DNA of 64,000 nucleotides, taken from NCBI RefSeq assembly GCF_002742625.1, contig NZ_PEBF01000001.1, positions 1,488,001-1,552,000 on the forward strand, read 5' to 3'. This stretch comes from Caulobacter sp. FWC2 (GTDB lineage Bacteria; Pseudomonadota; Alphaproteobacteria; Caulobacterales; Caulobacteraceae). Position numbers and translations under genes: made by a program. Within the stretch, counting starts at the first letter, position 1, and every line of letters begins with the position of its first letter. Shown here piece by piece: positions 1 to 8,951 of the stretch. Under the pieces are notes generated by a model. It worked only from the letters and a program-made list of their open reading frames with translations. It did no database searches and was not told the origin of the DNA.

Positions 1-272
1 ACACGCACAACGCCGCCCTGCAGCTGTGGCTGGAGCTGGGCGCCCTGGGCGCGGCCCTGGCGGCGGCCTTCTTCGCCTGGGTGCTGTATCGGATCGTGGC
101 GTGGACCGGCGAGAACCGCCGAGACGGCGCGATGGCGGCGGCGACACTGACGGCCTATGTGATGATCGGCGGGCTCAGCTTCGGCGTCTGGCAGGAGTGG
201 TGGCTGGCCCTGGGCGTCATCGCGGCCGTCGGTTGTTCGATCGCGCAAAAATCGAGCGCCGCACGGCGTTAG
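1..272 (+). CDS. O-antigen ligase-like membrane protein, C-terminal end (partial)
   Basis: This reading frame is open from the first bases of the window and ends at a TAG at 270-272, so only about the last 90 residues are present. It begins with a THNAALQLWLELG motif followed by hydrophobic segments. That HxHN...LELG pattern is typical of the last periplasmic loop and final membrane helices of O-antigen ligase/polymerase (Wzy/WaaL) proteins, which join or polymerise surface polysaccharide at the periplasmic face of the inner membrane. The start, most membrane helices and the operon context lie outside the window, so the precise role (ligase, polymerase or exopolysaccharide) cannot be decided. 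Confidence 0.65.
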   Translation, partial: THNAALQLWLELGALGAALAAAFFAWVLYRIVAWTGENRRDGAMAAATLTAYVMIGGLSFGVWQEWWLALGVIAAVGCSIAQKSSAARR

Positions 273-383
273 CGCGACCACGACTTTCTCACCTTGGCGG
301 ATCTACGGTGTTCAGCCGCACGATTTTGCCTTTTAGTTCCTTTCGCGGTATCTACGCCGCCCTCTCAGTTATCGAGCTCCGTC

Positions 384-1763
384 ATGACCGCCCGCTGGAC
401 ACCCGCCGCCTGGAGAGCCAAGCCCGCCAAGCACATGCCCACGGATTATCCGGACAAGGCCGCGGTCGAGCGGGTCGAGCAGACCCTGCGCCAGATGCCG
501 CCGCTGGTCTTCGCCGGAGAAGCGCGCCGCCTGAAGAGCCTGCTGGGCGATGTGGCCGAGGGTCGGGCGTTCCTGCTGCAGGGCGGCGATTGCGCCGAGA
601 GCTTCAAGGAATTCCACGCGGACAACATCCGCGACACCTTCCGCCTGATCCTGCAGATGGCGGTGGTGCTGACCTTCGCTGGCGGCAAGCCGGTGGTGAA
701 GGTGGGCCGTATCGCCGGCCAGTTCGCCAAGCCGCGCTCGGAGCCTATCGAGACGATCGGCGAGACGACCCTGCCGTCCTATCGTGGCGACATCATCAAC
801 GGCATGGACTTCACGTCCGAAGAGCGCGTGCCCGATCCGGACCGCCTGATGAAGGCCTACGGTCAGTCGGCCGCGACCCTGAACCTGCTGCGCGCCTTCG
901 CCAACGGCGGCTACGCCGACCTGCACAACATCCACCGCTGGACCCTGGGCTTCGTCGGCGACAGCCCGCAGGGCGCTCGATATCGCGAGCTGTCCGACAA
1001 GATCACCGAGAGCCTGGCCTTTATGGCCGCCATCGGCGTCACCCCCCAGAGCCATCCGGGCATGCATCAGGTGGAGTTCTTCACTAGCCACGAGGCCCTG
1101 CTGCTGGGCTTCGAGGAAGCCATGACCCGCGTCGATAGCACCTCGGGCGACTGGTACGACACCAGCGCCCACCTGCTGTGGATCGGTGAGCGCACCCGTC
1201 AGCTGGACGGGGCGCACATCGAGTTCATGCGCGGCGTGAAAAATCCGATCGGCCTGAAATGCGGCCCGACCATGGAGGGCGACGATCTCCTGCGGCTGAT
1301 CGACGTGCTGAACCCCAACAACGAGCCGGGCCGCCTGACCCTCTACGGGCGCTTCGGTTCGGACAAGATCGCCGACCGCCTGCCGCGCCTGATGAAGGCC
1401 ACCAAGTCGGCCGGCCGCTCGGTGGTCTGGGCCACCGATCCGATGCACGGCAACACGCTGAAGGCCTCGACCGGCTACAAGACCCGTCCGTTCGACCGCA
1501 TTCTCGCCGAAGTGAAGAGCTTCGTGGAGATCGCCCAAGCCGAAGGCGTCCATCCGGGCGGCGTGCACCTGGAGATGACCGGCCAGAACGTCACCGAATG
1601 CCTGGGCGGCGCCCGGGCGGTTTCGGAGACGGATCTAGCCGATCGCTACCACACGCACTGCGACCCGCGTCTGAACGGCGAGCAGGCGCTGGAGCTCGCC
1701 TTCCTGGTGGCCGAGAAGCTGAAATCCGATCGCGACGACCAGCGCCGGCAAGCGGCGGGTTAA
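384..1763 (+). CDS. aroG: 3-deoxy-7-phosphoheptulonate synthase, class II (DAHP synthase)
   Basis: Catalyses the first step of the shikimate pathway, condensing phosphoenolpyruvate and erythrose 4-phosphate in the cytoplasm. The 459-residue product has the class II (plant/actinobacterial) signature throughout: GGDCAESF near residues 67-74, a [14 protein letters not shown] stretch, [14 protein letters not shown] in the middle and [15 protein letters not shown] near the C terminus. Length is normal for the class. The frame is open upstream to 294, but the ATG at 384 gives the usual N terminus ([11 protein letters not shown]). No strong Shine-Dalgarno is visible. It looks monocistronic; the 111 bases upstream show no feature I recognise. 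The symbol follows usage for class II enzymes and is not verified. Confidence 0.93.
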   Translation: MTARWTPAAWRAKPAKHMPTDYPDKAAVERVEQTLRQMPPLVFAGEARRLKSLLGDVAEGRAFLLQGGDCAESFKEFHADNIRDTFRLILQMAVVLTFAGGKPVVKVGRIAGQFAKPRSEPIETIGETTLPSYRGDIINGMDFTSEERVPDPDRLMKAYGQSAATLNLLRAFANGGYADLHNIHRWTLGFVGDSPQGARYRELSDKITESLAFMAAIGVTPQSHPGMHQVEFFTSHEALLLGFEEAMTRVDSTSGDWYDTSAHLLWIGERTRQLDGAHIEFMRGVKNPIGLKCGPTMEGDDLLRLIDVLNPNNEPGRLTLYGRFGSDKIADRLPRLMKATKSAGRSVVWATDPMHGNTLKASTGYKTRPFDRILAEVKSFVEIAQAEGVHPGGVHLEMTGQNVTECLGGARAVSETDLADRYHTHCDPRLNGEQALELAFLVAEKLKSDRDDQRRQAAG

Positions 1764-1908
1764 GCCTGCGGCTGGCGATCGTCGCTGGTGCGGCGATCCT
1801 GAGTGATCGCTGTTCAGCTTGAGCGAACATTGAAAGGTTTGCGATGCGGCGCGACGCGTCTTGACCCGTCGCGCGGCGCTCTCCAATGGTTGCTTAAGGG
1901 AGAGATGA

Positions 1909-3699
1909 ATGCGTTTGCGTCAGAAGATTAAGCGGGAAATCCGCTTCCTGAAGGGCCTGTCCCGGACGCTGAAGCGCGTGAAGTCCATCGCTCCCGACAG
2001 TCCCAACCTGATCTGTGACGATCTGGAAGCGGCCGTCGACAAGTGGCGTGATCGCCAGGCCATCACCTTCGAAGGCAAGTCGGTCACCTACGCCGAGCTG
2101 GACGCCATCGCCAATCGCTACGCCCACTGGGCCAAGGGGCAGGGCCTGACCAAGGGCCAGACCGTGGCGCTGTTCATGCCCAATCGTCTTGAGTACCTGG
2201 CGATCTGGTACGGCCTGACCAAGGTTGGCGTGGCGACCGCGCTGATCAACAACCAGCTGACGGGCGCGGCCCTGGCGCACTGCCTGAACATCTCCCAGGC
2301 TCTGCACTGCATCGTCGATCCCGAGACCTCGCCGTGCTTCGAGGACGTGAAGGGGCAGCTGGAGCGCCACGTGCAGCAGTGGGTGCTAGGCCCTGCGCAT
2401 GGCGAGCAGCGCGACCTGGTCAAGGCGCTGAAGAGCTGCAGCCAGCTGCGTCCCGACCGTGAGACGGCCCGCGATGGCATCACCGCCAGGGACACCGCGC
2501 TCTACATCTTCACCAGCGGAACCACCGGCCTGCCCAAGGCCGCACGCATCAACCACATGCGCGCCCAGCTGTACATGCGAGGCTTCGCCGGCTCGACGGG
2601 CTCCAACCAGAACGACCGCATCTACGTGACCCTGCCGCTGTACCACGCCACCGGCGGCCTCTGCGCCATGGGCGCGGGCCTGCTGAACGGCGGCTCGATC
2701 ATGCTGCGCAAGAAGTTCTCGGCCACCCACTTCTGGCCCGAGATCGTCGCCGAGAAGTGCACGATGTTCGTCTACATCGGCGAGCTGTGCCGCTATCTCG
2801 CCAACCAGCCCGAGCACGAGCTGGAGCGCGCCCACAAGATCCGCATGATCTTCGGCAACGGCCTGCGTCCGGACGTCTGGAACGACATGCTCGATCGCTT
2901 CAAGGTCGGCGATGTGCTCGAGTTCTACGGCGCGACCGAAGGCAATGTCTCGCTGTTCAACTTCGACGGTCGCCGCGGCGCGATCGGCCGGATCCCCGGC
3001 TATCTAAAAAAGAAATTCAACATCCGCATCGTCAAGTTCGACGTCGAGGCCGAGATGCCTGTGCGCGGCCCCAACGGTTGCTGCATCGAGGTCGCGCCCG
3101 GCGAGGTCGGCGAGTGCATCGGCCATATCGGCAGCGACGCCCGCTCTAACTACAGCGGCTATGCCGACAAGGCCGCCACCGAGAAGAAGGTGCTGCACGA
3201 CGTCTTCCAGAAGGGCGACGCCTGGTTCCGCACCGGCGACCTGATGAAGGTCGATGGCGACGGCTACATCTACTTCATGGACCGGATCGGCGACACCTTC
3301 CGCTGGAAGGGCGAGAACGTCGCCACCAGCGAGGTCTCGGAACGCATCGCGGGCTTCGACGGCGTGCAGGAAGTCAATGTCTACGGCGTCAAGGTCGGCG
3401 ACCTGGACGGCAAGGCCGGCATGGCCGCGCTGGTCGTGGAAGACGGCTTCGACATCGAGGCCTTCGGCAAGTATGTCGACGATCAGCTGCCCAGCTACGC
3501 CCGCCCGCTGTTCGTGCGCCTGCAGCAGCAGATCGAGACGACCGGCACCTTCAAGTACCGCAAGATCGACCTGGTCAATGACGGCTTCGACCCGGCCCAC
3601 ACCAAAGATCCGCTGTACTTCCGAGATCCTGCCAAGGGCTATGTGAAGATCACCAAGGCCCTGCACGCCAAGATCGAGAGCGGTGCTTTCAAGCTGTAG
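1909..3699 (+). CDS. Long-chain acyl-CoA synthetase, FATP/SLC27-like
   Basis: ATP-dependent activation of long or very long chain fatty acids to acyl-CoA, probably at the inner membrane. The 596-residue product has the AMP-binding P-loop (FTSGTTGLPK, about residues 201-210), the EFYGATEGN adenylate motif (about 337-345) and the RTGDLM motif (about 440). The YGATEGN and MDRIGDTFRWKGENV motifs are characteristic of the fatty-acid transport protein branch rather than FadD. AAGGGAGAG precedes the ATG. It stands alone between the DAHP synthase and a lipoprotein esterase. The specific fatty-acid substrate cannot be read from the sequence. Confidence 0.9.
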   Translation: MRLRQKIKREIRFLKGLSRTLKRVKSIAPDSPNLICDDLEAAVDKWRDRQAITFEGKSVTYAELDAIANRYAHWAKGQGLTKGQTVALFMPNRLEYLAIWYGLTKVGVATALINNQLTGAALAHCLNISQALHCIVDPETSPCFEDVKGQLERHVQQWVLGPAHGEQRDLVKALKSCSQLRPDRETARDGITARDTALYIFTSGTTGLPKAARINHMRAQLYMRGFAGSTGSNQNDRIYVTLPLYHATGGLCAMGAGLLNGGSIMLRKKFSATHFWPEIVAEKCTMFVYIGELCRYLANQPEHELERAHKIRMIFGNGLRPDVWNDMLDRFKVGDVLEFYGATEGNVSLFNFDGRRGAIGRIPGYLKKKFNIRIVKFDVEAEMPVRGPNGCCIEVAPGEVGECIGHIGSDARSNYSGYADKAATEKKVLHDVFQKGDAWFRTGDLMKVDGDGYIYFMDRIGDTFRWKGENVATSEVSERIAGFDGVQEVNVYGVKVGDLDGKAGMAALVVEDGFDIEAFGKYVDDQLPSYARPLFVRLQQQIETTGTFKYRKIDLVNDGFDPAHTKDPLYFRDPAKGYVKITKALHAKIESGAFKL

Positions 3700-3803
3700 G
3701 GCAGGCGAAGACCGGCGCTGCGCGTTGGCCGCGGGCCGCGCGTGAGCGTCCGAAAGCTTCGCGCGTTCGTAGCTTTAGCGGTGAACAGCAGCGGAGGCGC
3801 GGC

Positions 3804-4673
3804 GTGGCGGGAATGCGGGTGACGAGACGTGTGGGACTGGCCGCCCTGACGGCCGCGATGACCTCGGCGTGCTCGCCGCTGTCGCTGTTCGCGACCTTTA
3901 CGCCCAAGGATGCGGCCAGGGTCGAGGACAAGGGCGCGCGCTACTCGACCGGATCGCGCGGCGGCATCGACGTCTACGCTCCGCCAGTGGCTCAAGGCCC
4001 GGCGCCGGTGGCGATCTTCTTCTATGGCGGCTCGTGGGACAGTGGTCGCCGCCAGGACTACGGCTGGGCCGCGCGGGCCATCGCCGCCCAGGGCTTCCTG
4101 ACCCTGGTCCCGGACTACCGGCTGTATCCGGAAGTGCGCTATCCCAGCTTCATCGACGACGGCGCCCAGGCCGTGCGCTGGGCCGTCGAGCATGCCGCGG
4201 CCCTGGGCGGCGATCCCGGTCGCATTGTCCTGATCGGCCATTCCGCTGGGGCCTATAACGCGGCCATGCTGGCCCTGGACATGCACTACCTCACGGCCGC
4301 GGGGGTGAAGCCGGGAGTCATCAAGGCCTTCGCCGGCTTGTCGGGTCCGTACGCCTTTTTGCCGCTGGATGGTCCGATCACGCGCCAGACCTTCGGCGAG
4401 GCGCCGGATCTCGAAGCGACGCAGCCCACCCGCTACGCCCGCGCCGATGCGCCGCCCGTCTTCCTGGCCACCGGCGACAAGGACACCACCGTTCGCCCGC
4501 GCAACACCCGCAAGCTGGCCGCCGCCCTGCGCGACAAGGGCGCCAGGGTCGAGGAGCGCCACTATGCGGACCTCGACCACGCCGGAACCGTGCTGGCCCT
4601 GTCGCGGCCCTTCCGCCGCAAGTCGACCCTGTTCGCCGACATGACCGCCTTCCTGAAGGCAGCCGTAAGCTAG
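3804..4673 (+). CDS. Alpha/beta hydrolase (carboxylesterase-like lipoprotein)
   Basis: A probable extracytoplasmic esterase. The GTG at 3804 is chosen because GGAGG lies six bases upstream (3793-3797); an ATG at 3813 is the alternative. The N terminus has a signal with a lipobox-like ...TSAC. An oxyanion-hole YGGSW replaces the more common HGGGW near residue 75. The nucleophile elbow GHSAGA is near residue 146, an acidic residue lies in ATGDKDTTV, and DLDHAGT near residue 258 carries the catalytic histidine. It resembles BD-FAE/arylformamidase-type esterases. The last four bases overlap the end of the converging M23 peptidase gene. Confidence 0.85.
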   Translation: MAGMRVTRRVGLAALTAAMTSACSPLSLFATFTPKDAARVEDKGARYSTGSRGGIDVYAPPVAQGPAPVAIFFYGGSWDSGRRQDYGWAARAIAAQGFLTLVPDYRLYPEVRYPSFIDDGAQAVRWAVEHAAALGGDPGRIVLIGHSAGAYNAAMLALDMHYLTAAGVKPGVIKAFAGLSGPYAFLPLDGPITRQTFGEAPDLEATQPTRYARADAPPVFLATGDKDTTVRPRNTRKLAAALRDKGARVEERHYADLDHAGTVLALSRPFRRKSTLFADMTAFLKAAVS

Positions 4674-5572
4674 CTCCCGCAGGCCTGTCCGTTCAGCTTG
4701 CGCTGGTAGGCTTCGGCCAGGCTCAGATAGGGCGGCACGAAGGTCAGCAGGGCGATTGGCTTGCCGTCGGTTGTCGCGCCCGTCACGCCCGCCCGCAGCT
4801 CGAAATGCAGGTGGATGGTCGTCGGCGTGCCACCGAAGTCATTCGACACCTTGCCCAGCTTCTGGCCCCTGACGACCTGATCGCCTTCCTTCACCGCCAG
4901 GGTCGACATCTGCATGTGCAGGTAGCGGTAGGTGTAGTGCGGCTGGGCCTTGGCCACGAGGGTGACACTGTAGGAGCCGATGTCGGTGATCGTGCCGGCC
5001 TCGGCGGCGACGGCGAAGTGTTCGTTCTTCTTGCAGGTGGCCGGGCGGATGTCCTGGCCCTGGTGGCCCGTGCCGGACCCGGCGCACAGCGGGTTCGTCC
5101 GCGAGCGGGCTTCGCAGAAGGTGTCATGCCAGGGCAGGCTGTAGTTCAGCGTGTCGCACTGGCTGGGCTTTCCAGCAGGACCCATGCCGCCGCCGGGACC
5201 GTAGACCTGCGAATTGGGGAAGCCCGCCTCGGCCAGCGGCCAGCACATGTTGGGCGACCAGACCGTGCGGTCCAGATAGCCCGGACCTTGGCCGGCCGGG
5301 ATCGCGCCGGCCGGCGCGTGGTCGAAGGTGGCCTGTGTGGGAGCAGGCGGATCGGCCGGCTGCGGCGCGGGATTGGGGCTGGGTGGCACGGGCTCGCTGG
5401 AGGGCTGCTCGGCCCCGCCGTCGGCTGGCGTGTCATCGGGCTGGGGCGGGCCGGGCTCGGGCGACGGCGGCTTGGGCGTCTCGCCGGGCGCCGGAGGCTT
5501 GGTGGTGTCGTCGCAAGCGGCCAGCGGCGCCAGGGCCAGGGCGGCGATCAGTAGGAGCCGGGTGAGGCGCAT
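4670..5572 (-). CDS. M23-family metallopeptidase, lipoprotein with proline-rich linker
   Basis: Predicted envelope endopeptidase acting on peptidoglycan cross-links. The 300-residue product starts at the ATG at 5572, with a lipoprotein signal (APLAAC) followed by about 70 residues rich in Pro, Asp and Glu, a likely unstructured tether. The C-terminal LytM domain has HQGQDIRP (H and D zinc ligands) and TIHLHFEL (HxH), so the active-site set looks intact. It lies two bases downstream of the preceding gene on the same strand, so the two form an operon. The full HxH motif argues for an active enzyme rather than a degenerate EnvC/NlpD-like activator. Confidence 0.87.
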   Translation of the reverse strand: MRLTRLLLIAALALAPLAACDDTTKPPAPGETPKPPSPEPGPPQPDDTPADGGAEQPSSEPVPPSPNPAPQPADPPAPTQATFDHAPAGAIPAGQGPGYLDRTVWSPNMCWPLAEAGFPNSQVYGPGGGMGPAGKPSQCDTLNYSLPWHDTFCEARSRTNPLCAGSGTGHQGQDIRPATCKKNEHFAVAAEAGTITDIGSYSVTLVAKAQPHYTYRYLHMQMSTLAVKEGDQVVRGQKLGKVSNDFGGTPTTIHLHFELRAGVTGATTDGKPIALLTFVPPYLSLAEAYQRKLNGQACGS

Positions 5573-5574
5573 GG

Positions 5575-6228
5575 TCAGCCTCCCAGCCCGGCGGCTTCGC
5601 GGGCGGCCTTGCCCATCACCACCGCCGTGGTCTTGCCGACCAGGCCCAGCACGTAGTTGTCGTCGGCGCAGCGCGGGTCGCTGGCGGCGTCGCAGCGGAT
5701 CTCCACCGAGTAGAGCACGCCGTAGCGCACGAAGCTGGCCAGCTGGCCGTCGACCGTGCGCTGCACGGTCAGCATCTCCGGCCCGGTCTCGATCTTCAGC
5801 GGCTTGGACGCCGGCATCGGCACCGTGGCGGTCGTGCCGCTCAGCGAGACGCGGCCTCCGGTGGTGTTGCTGGTGATCGTGTAATAGTCGCCGAAGCTGT
5901 AGATGCGCGCCCCGGCGGTCAGCTTGGCGTCCTGGGGCAGCAGGATCGGCACGGCGGTCTGGTCGACCTGCTCGCGGTTCAGGTTGGTCGCCAGGCTCTC
6001 GCCGACATTGGCCGACTGGCGCAGGCCGCCGACGGCGCCTTGCCAGTCCACCCGGCCGCGCGGACGGGCCACCAGCGCCGCGATCCCGGGACGGATAGCC
6101 GCCGCACCGGGAGTCGGCGCGCCGGTCGCATCCCGCGTCTGCGCCTTTCCGGTTGTGATCCAGGCCGCGCCCGCGAGCACGCTCACGGCGACGGTCCCCG
6201 CCATCGCCCACCCTCTTGAATGACGCAT
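5575..6228 (-). CDS. Secreted protein of unknown function, upstream partner of the M23 peptidase
   Basis: I do not recognise a named family. From the ATG at 6228 the product is 217 residues with a membrane-spanning or signal segment near residues 8-28, then a soluble, probably periplasmic domain with a single CDAASDPRCADDN cysteine pair. GGGGGAT lies just upstream of this ATG, which supports it over the GTG-type codon at 6258. It is cotranscribed with, and two bases from, the M23 lipoprotein, so a shared role in envelope maintenance is a reasonable inference only. Confidence 0.7.
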   Translation of the reverse strand: MRHSRGWAMAGTVAVSVLAGAAWITTGKAQTRDATGAPTPGAAAIRPGIAALVARPRGRVDWQGAVGGLRQSANVGESLATNLNREQVDQTAVPILLPQDAKLTAGARIYSFGDYYTITSNTTGGRVSLSGTTATVPMPASKPLKIETGPEMLTVQRTVDGQLASFVRYGVLYSVEIRCDAASDPRCADDNYVLGLVGKTTAVVMGKAAREAAGLGG

Positions 6229-6416
6229 GGTATCCCCCACAGAACCGCGTTCTTTCAAACCCTAGCGCGAAAAGCGCGTGGTGTTAACCATTGGTCTCGC
6301 GCCCAGGTGCGATTGAACGGTTGTGGGTTCGTGTCTATATGGCGTGACCTGTTTCGGGCCTTGTGTGTGGCGGCCCTGAAAGTTCAATTCAGTTCAAAGG
6401 GATAAAGTCCCCCGCC

Positions 6417-6773
6417 ATGCTGCTCACCATGCTGAAGGCCAAGCTTCACCGCGCCACGGTGACCCAGGCCGACCTCGACTATGAAGGCTCGATCGCCATC
6501 GACCGCGACCTGCTGGACGCCTCGGGCATCCTGCCCAACGAGCAGGTCGACGTTCTGAACATCACCAACGGCGCCCGCTTCACCACCTACGCCATCGAGG
6601 CCCCGCGCGGCTCGAAGGTGATCGGCGTCAACGGCGCCGCCGCCCGCCTGGTGCAGAAGAACGACCTGGTGATCGTCGTCACCTACTGCCAGATGGCCGC
6701 GGAAGAGGCGCGCAACTACGCGCCGACCGTCGTGCTGCTGGACGAAGGCAACCTGATCAAGAAGGCCGCCTGA
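6417..6773 (+). CDS. panD: Aspartate 1-decarboxylase
   Basis: Pyruvoyl-dependent decarboxylation of L-aspartate to beta-alanine for pantothenate and CoA synthesis. The 118-residue proenzyme has the self-cleavage motif YEGSIAID near residues 22-29; cleavage between Gly and Ser creates the pyruvoyl group. Other family landmarks are [23 protein letters not shown] and the C-terminal tail. Length is typical. The start at 6417 is four codons ahead of a second in-frame ATG (6429), and either gives an intact core. Its TGA overlaps the ATG of the following lipoprotein gene by one base (TGATG), so the two are translationally coupled. Confidence 0.95.
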   Translation: MLLTMLKAKLHRATVTQADLDYEGSIAIDRDLLDASGILPNEQVDVLNITNGARFTTYAIEAPRGSKVIGVNGAAARLVQKNDLVIVVTYCQMAAEEARNYAPTVVLLDEGNLIKKAA

Positions 6774-7234
6774 TGCGTCGTATCGCGCTCGTTGTTCTGG
6801 CCGCCGCGGGCCTCTCGGCCTGTTCGCCGAAGCTGCCGACGGGTGTGGACGAGGCGGTCCTGACCCAGTCGGTCGGCAAGTCGATCGGCTCGCCCTCGAC
6901 CTGCGTCGTCATCGCCGACGCTGGCGGTAAGCTGGTGTGGCGCGGCGGAGGCTATGTCACCTGCTCGCGCAACCTGCCGTCCTGCGACGGCGCGCAGACC
7001 ACGGCCGAGACCCTGCTGAAGGCGAATGTGGGCAAGCCGGCCCGCTTCCTCAGCTGCGCCAGCGGCGGCCCCGCCGGCGCCACGGTGGGCTGGTCCATCG
7101 GCCCGGTGCCGACCGGCGAGGGCAAGCCGCCGCGCGACCTGACCTATGTCGCGGTCATGGAAGGCGACAAGGCGCTGCCAGGGCTGGAGATCAAGGAACG
7201 CGTCGAGCAGGCCTTCAAGAAGGCGGGCTTCTAA
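6773..7234 (+). CDS. Small lipoprotein of unknown function coupled to panD
   Basis: A 153-residue protein with a clear lipoprotein signal (VVLAAAGLSAC, cysteine near residue 17). The mature part has several cysteines (CVV, CSRNLPSC, LSC) that could form disulfides, and no family I recognise. It starts inside the panD stop codon and is followed 11 bases later by a strong terminator hairpin, so it is the last gene of a two-gene unit. Nothing in the sequence links it to pantothenate synthesis beyond the coupling. Confidence 0.75.
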   Translation: MRRIALVVLAAAGLSACSPKLPTGVDEAVLTQSVGKSIGSPSTCVVIADAGGKLVWRGGGYVTCSRNLPSCDGAQTTAETLLKANVGKPARFLSCASGGPAGATVGWSIGPVPTGEGKPPRDLTYVAVMEGDKALPGLEIKERVEQAFKKAGF

Positions 7235-7244
7235 AAACATCAAA

Positions 7245-7278
7245 GCCGCCGCCGGGATCCCGGCGGCGGCCTTTTCTT
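7245..7278 (+). terminator. Rho-independent terminator after the panD operon
   Basis: A perfect 26-base GC-rich palindrome (7245-7270, arms GCCGCCGCCGGGA / TCCCGGCGGCGGC) is followed by CTTTTCTT. It ends the panD unit and also lies just beyond the end of the converging SIMPL-domain gene. Confidence 0.85.
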
Positions 7279-7295
7279 AGGCGCGGGTCGGAGCC

Positions 7296-8057
7296 CTACT
7301 TGGCGGCTTCGTACGTCGCGCTGATATCGATGCGGACCTTCAGTTCGCCGGCCGCGATGCTGGTCGAGTCGGACATCTCGCGCTTGGCCATGGCGAACAC
7401 CGGCATCGGCGCGGCCGGGGGCGAGTAGCCGCCGCCCTCGCTCAGATTGACCAGGCGCACGGCCTTGTAGCCGGTGGCGCGGCCATAGAGCTCGGCCTTG
7501 GCCTGCAGGGCCTTCACGGCCTCCAGGCGCGCGGCGTCCTCGGCGGCCTGCGGGTTGATGAGGCCGAAGCTGATGCCGTTGACGGTGTTGGCGCCGGCAT
7601 TGACCGTGGCGTCCACCGTGGCGCCCAGTTTGGCCAGGTCACGGACGGTGATCGTCACCTGGTTCGACGCCTGGTAGCCGGTCAGCTTCGGCGGCTGGTT
7701 CTGCTCATAGGCGTATTGGGCGTTGAGGTTCAGGTTCGAGGTCTGGACGTCGCGCTCGGCGATCCCGGCCTTCTTCAGGGCGGCCATCACCTGGTTCATG
7801 CGCGCGCCGTTGGCCTTGAGGGCCTCGCCGGCGGTCAGGGCTTCGGTCTGCACGCCCAGGGTGATGGTGGCCATGTCCGGCGCCACGCGGGTCTCGCCAT
7901 AGGCCGACAGGCTGAAGGTCGTGGCCTTGAACGCCGAGTCGGCGCCGGTCTGGGCCAGCGCCGGAGCGGCGGCGCCCATCAGCAGCACGCCACCGATCAG
8001 GGCAGCCAGGACTGGGGATTGGGCGATCGAAGTCAGGCGGCGAGCGGTGTTGGTCAT
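7296..8057 (-). CDS. SIMPL-domain (DUF541) periplasmic protein
   Basis: Exported protein of the SIMPL/DUF541 family (YggE, BP26 relatives), often linked to oxidative stress tolerance though its molecular role is unclear. From the ATG at 8057, preceded by GGAGAAAAGAACG, the 253-residue product has a signal peptide ending near ALAQ at about residue 36. Family features follow: the FSLSAYGETRVAPDMATITLGV strand, NLNLNAQYAY, a GYQASNQVTITVRDL block and a C-terminal VRIDISATYE strand. The longer reading to 8165 is not needed. It is transcribed towards the panD terminator and away from the tRNA gene. Confidence 0.9.
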   Translation of the reverse strand: MTNTARRLTSIAQSPVLAALIGGVLLMGAAAPALAQTGADSAFKATTFSLSAYGETRVAPDMATITLGVQTEALTAGEALKANGARMNQVMAALKKAGIAERDVQTSNLNLNAQYAYEQNQPPKLTGYQASNQVTITVRDLAKLGATVDATVNAGANTVNGISFGLINPQAAEDAARLEAVKALQAKAELYGRATGYKAVRLVNLSEGGGYSPPAAPMPVFAMAKREMSDSTSIAAGELKVRIDISATYEAAK

Positions 8058-8206
8058 CGTTCTTTTCTCCAGGGCCGTCGGGACAGGGAAGCGTCGCCGG
8101 ACAGCTATGCGTTCTCTGATGACAGCTTCAACCTGAACCGGAGCTTTAAGCCGCGTTCGGCTCATGCTAATCCGCCGCTCTCGCGTACGTTCACCCGTAT
8201 CCGCGC

Positions 8207-8282
8207 GGGCCTGTAGCTCAATGGTTAGAGCCGACCGCTCATAACGGTCTGGTTGGGGGTTCGAGTCCCTCCGGGCCTACCA
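8207..8282 (+). tRNA. tRNA with CAT anticodon, probably tRNA-Ile2 (lysidine type)
   Basis: A full cloverleaf can be drawn over 76 bases. Acceptor arm GGGCCTG pairs with CGGGCCT (first pair G-U), D stem is GCTC/GAGC with a short AATGGTTA loop, anticodon stem is GACCG/CGGTC around loop CTCATAA, and the T arm is GGGGG/CCCTC around TTCGAGT. CCA is encoded (8280-8282). Anticodon CAT fits elongator Met, initiator Met or Ile2. The short D loop resembling E. coli Ile2, and the lack of the three G-C anticodon-stem pairs of the initiator, make Ile2 most likely. The 3' end abuts a decayed gene. Confidence 0.9.
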
Positions 8283-8802
8283 AAACCTTCAATCGGTCCT
8301 TCTGACACCACCGGATACGCGTCCGCGATCTTCACGGCCGTCTTGTAGTGAACCCCCGGCTGGGCGACGAAGCTGACGTTGGACTTGGCTTCGAACAGCA
8401 CGATGATGTCCGAACCGCCGAACTGGAAGTAGGCCAGTTCTTCGCCCTTGCGGACGGTGACGCCGACCTCGGCGGTGACGATCTCCGACGAGACCTGGCA
8501 CACGCCGATCGGCAGCACCGCGACCAGGCCGATCGGGGTGTCCAGCACGATCAGGCCGCGGGCTTGGGCGAACTGGTAGCCGGCCGCGTCGGGGGCGTCG
8601 CGGGCGCGCAGGGGCTTCAGCGTGTGGACGCCGTTCTCGTCGCCGGCCACCGGCTCGGCCACGACCTCCAGTTAGACTTGGCCCAGGATGACGCGCGACT
8701 CAGCACCGCGCCGCCGGCGGGCGCGTGCTGACGGTGATAGTCGTTGGGACCCAGGAAGGCGTGCATGAACAGGTCTTGAAGCTCTGTCGCGGCGCGCCGA
8801 TT
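8283..8802 (-). pseudogene. Phosphatidylserine decarboxylase-like pseudogene
   Basis: Read on the minus strand from about 8800, the frame gives LFMHAFLGPNDYHRQHAPAG, matching the HRxHxP core of phosphatidylserine decarboxylases. Near 8702 one base appears missing, because the homology continues as ESRVILGQV in another frame. A TAA at 8672-8674 then falls where a codon such as TAC would be expected. Beyond it the frame continues with LEVVAEP, the KGEELAYFQFGGS processing-site region (FGGS replaces FGST) and VLFEA, and runs into the tRNA. At least two inactivating changes plus a missing N terminus make this a relic. The family call rests on recalled motifs. Confidence 0.6.
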
Positions 8803-8854
8803 TGCTGCCCATGCAAATACGCGGAAGAGGCGACAATTTGCCTTCAGTGCAAAA
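8800..8854. promoter_or_regulatory. Two TTTGC-N7-GCAAA dyads (operator sites A and B)
   Basis: Site A is ATTTGC-N7-GCAAAT (8800-8818), perfect over six-base arms. Site B is TTTGC-N7-GCAAA (8837-8853). Their centres are 36 bases apart, upstream of the small + strand gene at 8952. The same spacing and arms occur twice more in front of the XRE regulator gene, so they are probably its operators. Protein binding is an inference. Confidence 0.6.
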
Positions 8855-8951
8855 ATTAACCTGCGTCAAACGCGGACGCATGTGCGGTCGCGACCGGTCG
8901 ACTCATCCGAAGGAGGCGTGCAGAGTAGGGGTGTTGAAGGCGGAGGTTGTC

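Noticed and set aside
8225..8662. 145-codon minus-strand ORF ending in GTRTPNQTV
   Set aside because: The C-terminal part is a translation of the tRNA gene, a common false annotation; the rest is the intact-frame tail of the decarboxylase relic.
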